From Candidatus Saccharibacteria bacterium UBA6664 (GTDB lineage: Bacteria > Patescibacteriota > Saccharimonadia > Saccharimonadales > Saccharimonadaceae), in assembly GCA_002455275.1 (NCBI GenBank), contig DKKO01000003.1, forward strand, positions 98,850 to 138,475: DNA of 39,626 nucleotides, in the 5' to 3' direction. Position 1 is the stretch's first letter. Every line of letters starts with the position of its first letter. This document shows, piece by piece, positions 37,891 to 39,626 of the stretch. The notes beneath the pieces were generated by a model. That model saw only the letters and a program-made list of their open reading frames with translations. It was not told the DNA's origin and searched no databases. A program made the translations under genes and the position numbers.

Positions 37891-39306
37891 CTATTTGTAA
37901 TCATCGTACGTAACCATCAACGCACGCGAATTAATCTGGCGGAGTGCTTCAAGTGCTACCGACACGACAATCAAGATACCAGTACCCCCAACGGCGAGGT
38001 TGGCGTTTTGCACGCCAGCAATCTGATACAACAGATATTCAGCCAAGAACGGCAACACTGCAATGGTACCAAGCACCAATGAGCCGAATAGAATCAGGCG
38101 ATTCATGGTACGAGAAAGATACTTTTCGGTTTGCAAGCCAGGACGCACGCCTTCGATAAAGCCACCTTGCTTCTGCAGGTTTTCAGCAATTTCGTTGCTG
38201 TTAAACACAATACCCGTGTAGAAATAGGTAAAGATAATGACAAGAAGGAAGTACAGCCCTGGGTAAATAAACGCTTGCCAGGTGTCGCCAGTGAATTGCC
38301 CTGGGTTAGGTGTTTGGAACCATTGGACCAAATTGTTGCCGATATCAACAAAATCGGGGTTGCCTGTAGCCTTTAGAACCTGCCCTATAAAGGCTGGCAA
38401 GCTAAGGAACGCAACCGCGAAGATAACAGGAATCACGCCGGCTGCGATAAGCTTCATTGGCAAGATACTCTTTACGCCACCGTAGCTACTATTGCCCTGC
38501 ACACGCTTCGCGTAGTTGATAGTGACCACTCGCTGCGCCTCGTTTATCTTTACCAGCAAATATAGTACCAGTAGTGATGCCACGAGAATTGCCGCAGTTA
38601 CCCAAAAGGCGAGCGGATTCACCGGAACAGTAAACCAGTTAAACACGTGTAGCTTGCCCGTTTCAGAGGTGTCTACCAACGACGTGCCGATAGTTTGCAA
38701 AGTTTGAGGCATCTGGCTCACGATACCAGCAAAGATAAGCAAGCTCAGGCCGTTTCCTACGCCTTGCTCGGTCATAATTTCACCCAGCCACATCAGCAGC
38801 ACAGAACCAGCGGTCATCGCTCCTACTGCTACGATCCACTCCAGAAGCGTCGGGTCGCTGAGCGCGGTAGTGTTTCCTGCCAATACAGATTGGCGAAGGA
38901 TGTAGATGAACGCGATAGACTGAACTACTGCCAGAGGAACGCTAATAATACGTGTCCACTGCTGAATCTTTCGACGGCCAGACTCACCGTCTTTGTGAAG
39001 CTCTTCTAGCTTAGGAATAGCTTTAGTAAGCAGCTGTGTAATAATACTCGCGGTAATAAAAGGGCTCAAGCCCACAAGTACGATAGAAAAGCTCGCCAAC
39101 GCACCACCAGAGAGAAGGTTCAAAAATCCACCAAAATCACTACCACTTACTACGCTATCGATAACTTCTTTCATTTGCGTAGGTTCGGCCAGTGGCACAG
39201 GAATGTGAGCCAAGAATCGATAGACGATAACCAAACCCAGCACGACCAGCAATCGGCGACGCATGTCGCTATTCTTTAGTGATTTCCCAATTGTTTTCCA
39301 ATTCAT
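37891..39306 (-). CDS. secY: Preprotein translocase subunit SecY
   Basis: SecY forms the protein-conducting channel with SecE (also in this window). The 471-aa product has ten predicted membrane helices, the plug region after LNLLSGGALASFSIVLVGLSPFITASIITQLL, TEQGVGNGLSLLIFAGI, and the C-terminal NRLILFGSLVLGTIAVLPFLAEYLLYQ. YAKRVQGNSSYGG and ILPMKLIAAGVIPVIFA mark the cytoplasmic loop after helix 6/7. The length is slightly above average (about 430-450), partly from an enlarged loop around residues 325-355. A GGGGAG SD lies about 11 nt before the ATG. Confidence 0.97.
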   Translation of the reverse strand: MNWKTIGKSLKNSDMRRRLLVVLGLVIVYRFLAHIPVPLAEPTQMKEVIDSVVSGSDFGGFLNLLSGGALASFSIVLVGLSPFITASIITQLLTKAIPKLEELHKDGESGRRKIQQWTRIISVPLAVVQSIAFIYILRQSVLAGNTTALSDPTLLEWIVAVGAMTAGSVLLMWLGEIMTEQGVGNGLSLLIFAGIVSQMPQTLQTIGTSLVDTSETGKLHVFNWFTVPVNPLAFWVTAAILVASLLVLYLLVKINEAQRVVTINYAKRVQGNSSYGGVKSILPMKLIAAGVIPVIFAVAFLSLPAFIGQVLKATGNPDFVDIGNNLVQWFQTPNPGQFTGDTWQAFIYPGLYFLLVIIFTYFYTGIVFNSNEIAENLQKQGGFIEGVRPGLQTEKYLSRTMNRLILFGSLVLGTIAVLPFLAEYLLYQIAGVQNANLAVGGTGILIVVSVALEALRQINSRALMVTYDDYK

Positions 39307-39350
39307 TGTTCGTTGTACTCCCCTTACAATCGTACGGTTCTTTATTCGAG

Positions 39351-39405
39351 CCGTAGTATTCTGGCATTTTCAGTATAGATAGTTACTATACCCAGTATAC
39401 TACGG
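39351..39405. repeat. Nested palindrome in the rplO-secY gap
   Basis: CCGTAGTAT-t-CTGG (39351-39364) pairs with CCAG-t-ATACTACGG (39392-39405). Inside, GTATAG (39373-39378) pairs with CTATAC (39386-39391). No T-run follows on minus, so it is not an ordinary terminator. Several TATACT-like -10 hexamers fall within it, so it may be a promoter/operator or an mRNA leader structure. Confidence 0.6.
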
Positions 39406-39422
39406 AGCGGTAAAGAACGAGG

Positions 39423-39626
39423 TTATTTATCGGCTTTTTCAGCTTCTTTAGCTGATTTTGGCAATGGTGTTGCTGTTTTGTTAAACACACCACCAGCTTT
39501 TACGATAGCTTCTTGCACACTTTTGCTTGCGCCCTGTACGTTCAAGGTCACTTTCGCGGTGAGCTCACCACGAGCGATTACTTTTACTGTGTGGAACGGC
39601 GTAGCAATCATGCCAGCTTCAAAAAT
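39423..39626 (-). CDS. rplO: 50S ribosomal protein L15, 3' part
   Basis: Only the C-terminal 67 residues are in the window; the gene runs off the right edge. The visible text IFEAGMIATPFHTVKVIARGELTAKVTLNVQGASKSVQEAIVKAGG matches the L15 C-terminal domain (VKVLGxGELxxxxxV... AxxAIExAGG). The last residues (KSAKEAEKADK) form a charged tail. It lies 116 nt before secY, the standard spc-operon order. Confidence 0.9.
   Translation of the reverse strand: MFEAGMIATPFHTVKVIARGELTAKVTLNVQGASKSVQEAIVKAGGVFNKTATPLPKSAKEAEKADK

Noticed and set aside
1..39626. Recoded UGA (glycine) as in Gracilibacteria
   Set aside because: Several genes end at TGA at the expected family length, for example the glycosyltransferase at 23535-23537 and the acyltransferase at 21022-21024, and no in-frame TGA interrupts a conserved gene.
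1..39626. Mobile elements, prophage genes or attachment sites
   Set aside because: No transposase, integrase, terminal inverted repeats or duplications flanking gene blocks were found, and tRNA 3' ends are not duplicated nearby.

Overview
The window is a compact, ribosomal-protein-rich stretch of a bacterial chromosome, most likely from the candidate phyla radiation (Patescibacteria), and within it probably Candidatus Saccharibacteria (TM7). This placement is an inference from several signs. The ribosomal and translocation genes are small and standard. SecE and L1 carry long N-terminal extensions. S4, L33 and L36 all lack their zinc-binding cysteines. Several accessory proteins belong to no family I recognise. 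TGA is used as a real stop codon (for example at 23535-23537 and 21022-21024), which excludes the UGA-glycine code of Gracilibacteria/Absconditabacteria. No phage, transposon, CRISPR array or other mobile element is visible; this is core chromosome.

Layout. Positions 1-1870 (minus strand) hold rplJ-rplL behind an L10-type autoregulatory leader, followed by a separate unknown gene. Two unknown plus-strand genes follow (1916-3628). Next comes a thymidylate/folate block: tmk, dcd and a HIT protein on minus, folA and an unknown gene on plus, and thyA on minus. Positions 7400-7790 carry no convincing protein gene but look like two consecutive plus-strand structured RNAs. Positions 7790-12890 hold rplA, rplK, a 91-aa gene, nusG and secE on minus, with a bifunctional trehalose-6-phosphate synthase/phosphatase gene placed between rplA and rplK on plus. 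Positions 12940-22150 are an accessory region: a family 2 glycosyltransferase, an orphan histidine kinase, a YgjP-like metallopeptidase, a P-loop kinase, a PH-like protein, a quinone-type oxidoreductase, an OafA-type acyltransferase, tRNA-Trp and an MscS channel. Positions 22216-27387 form a tightly overlapping alpha-glucan operon (glycosyltransferase, GH57, GH15, unknown).

From 27414 to the end, nearly everything is on minus: rpmG, three tRNAs (Thr-GGT, Tyr-GTA, Thr-TGT), an anchored protein, a TPR protein, and trpS-unknown-RluD-holB. The infA-rpmJ-rpsM-rpsK-rpsD-rpoA-rplQ-rplM-rpsI operon follows, then a 54-aa plus-strand gene, a sortase, secY and the 3' end of rplO.

Expression logic. First genes of transcription units very often have a -10 hexamer only 6-9 nt before the ATG and no Shine-Dalgarno (SD) sequence, so they are predicted to be leaderless. 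Genes inside operons have clear SD sites and overlaps of 1-11 nt. Many promoters fit a 17-bp-spaced -35/-10 consensus. Convergent genes often share or abut their stop codons. The trehalose enzyme, the alpha-glucan operon, the acyltransferase, the sortase and the MscS channel suggest a small cell that invests in glucan or osmolyte turnover and surface modification.
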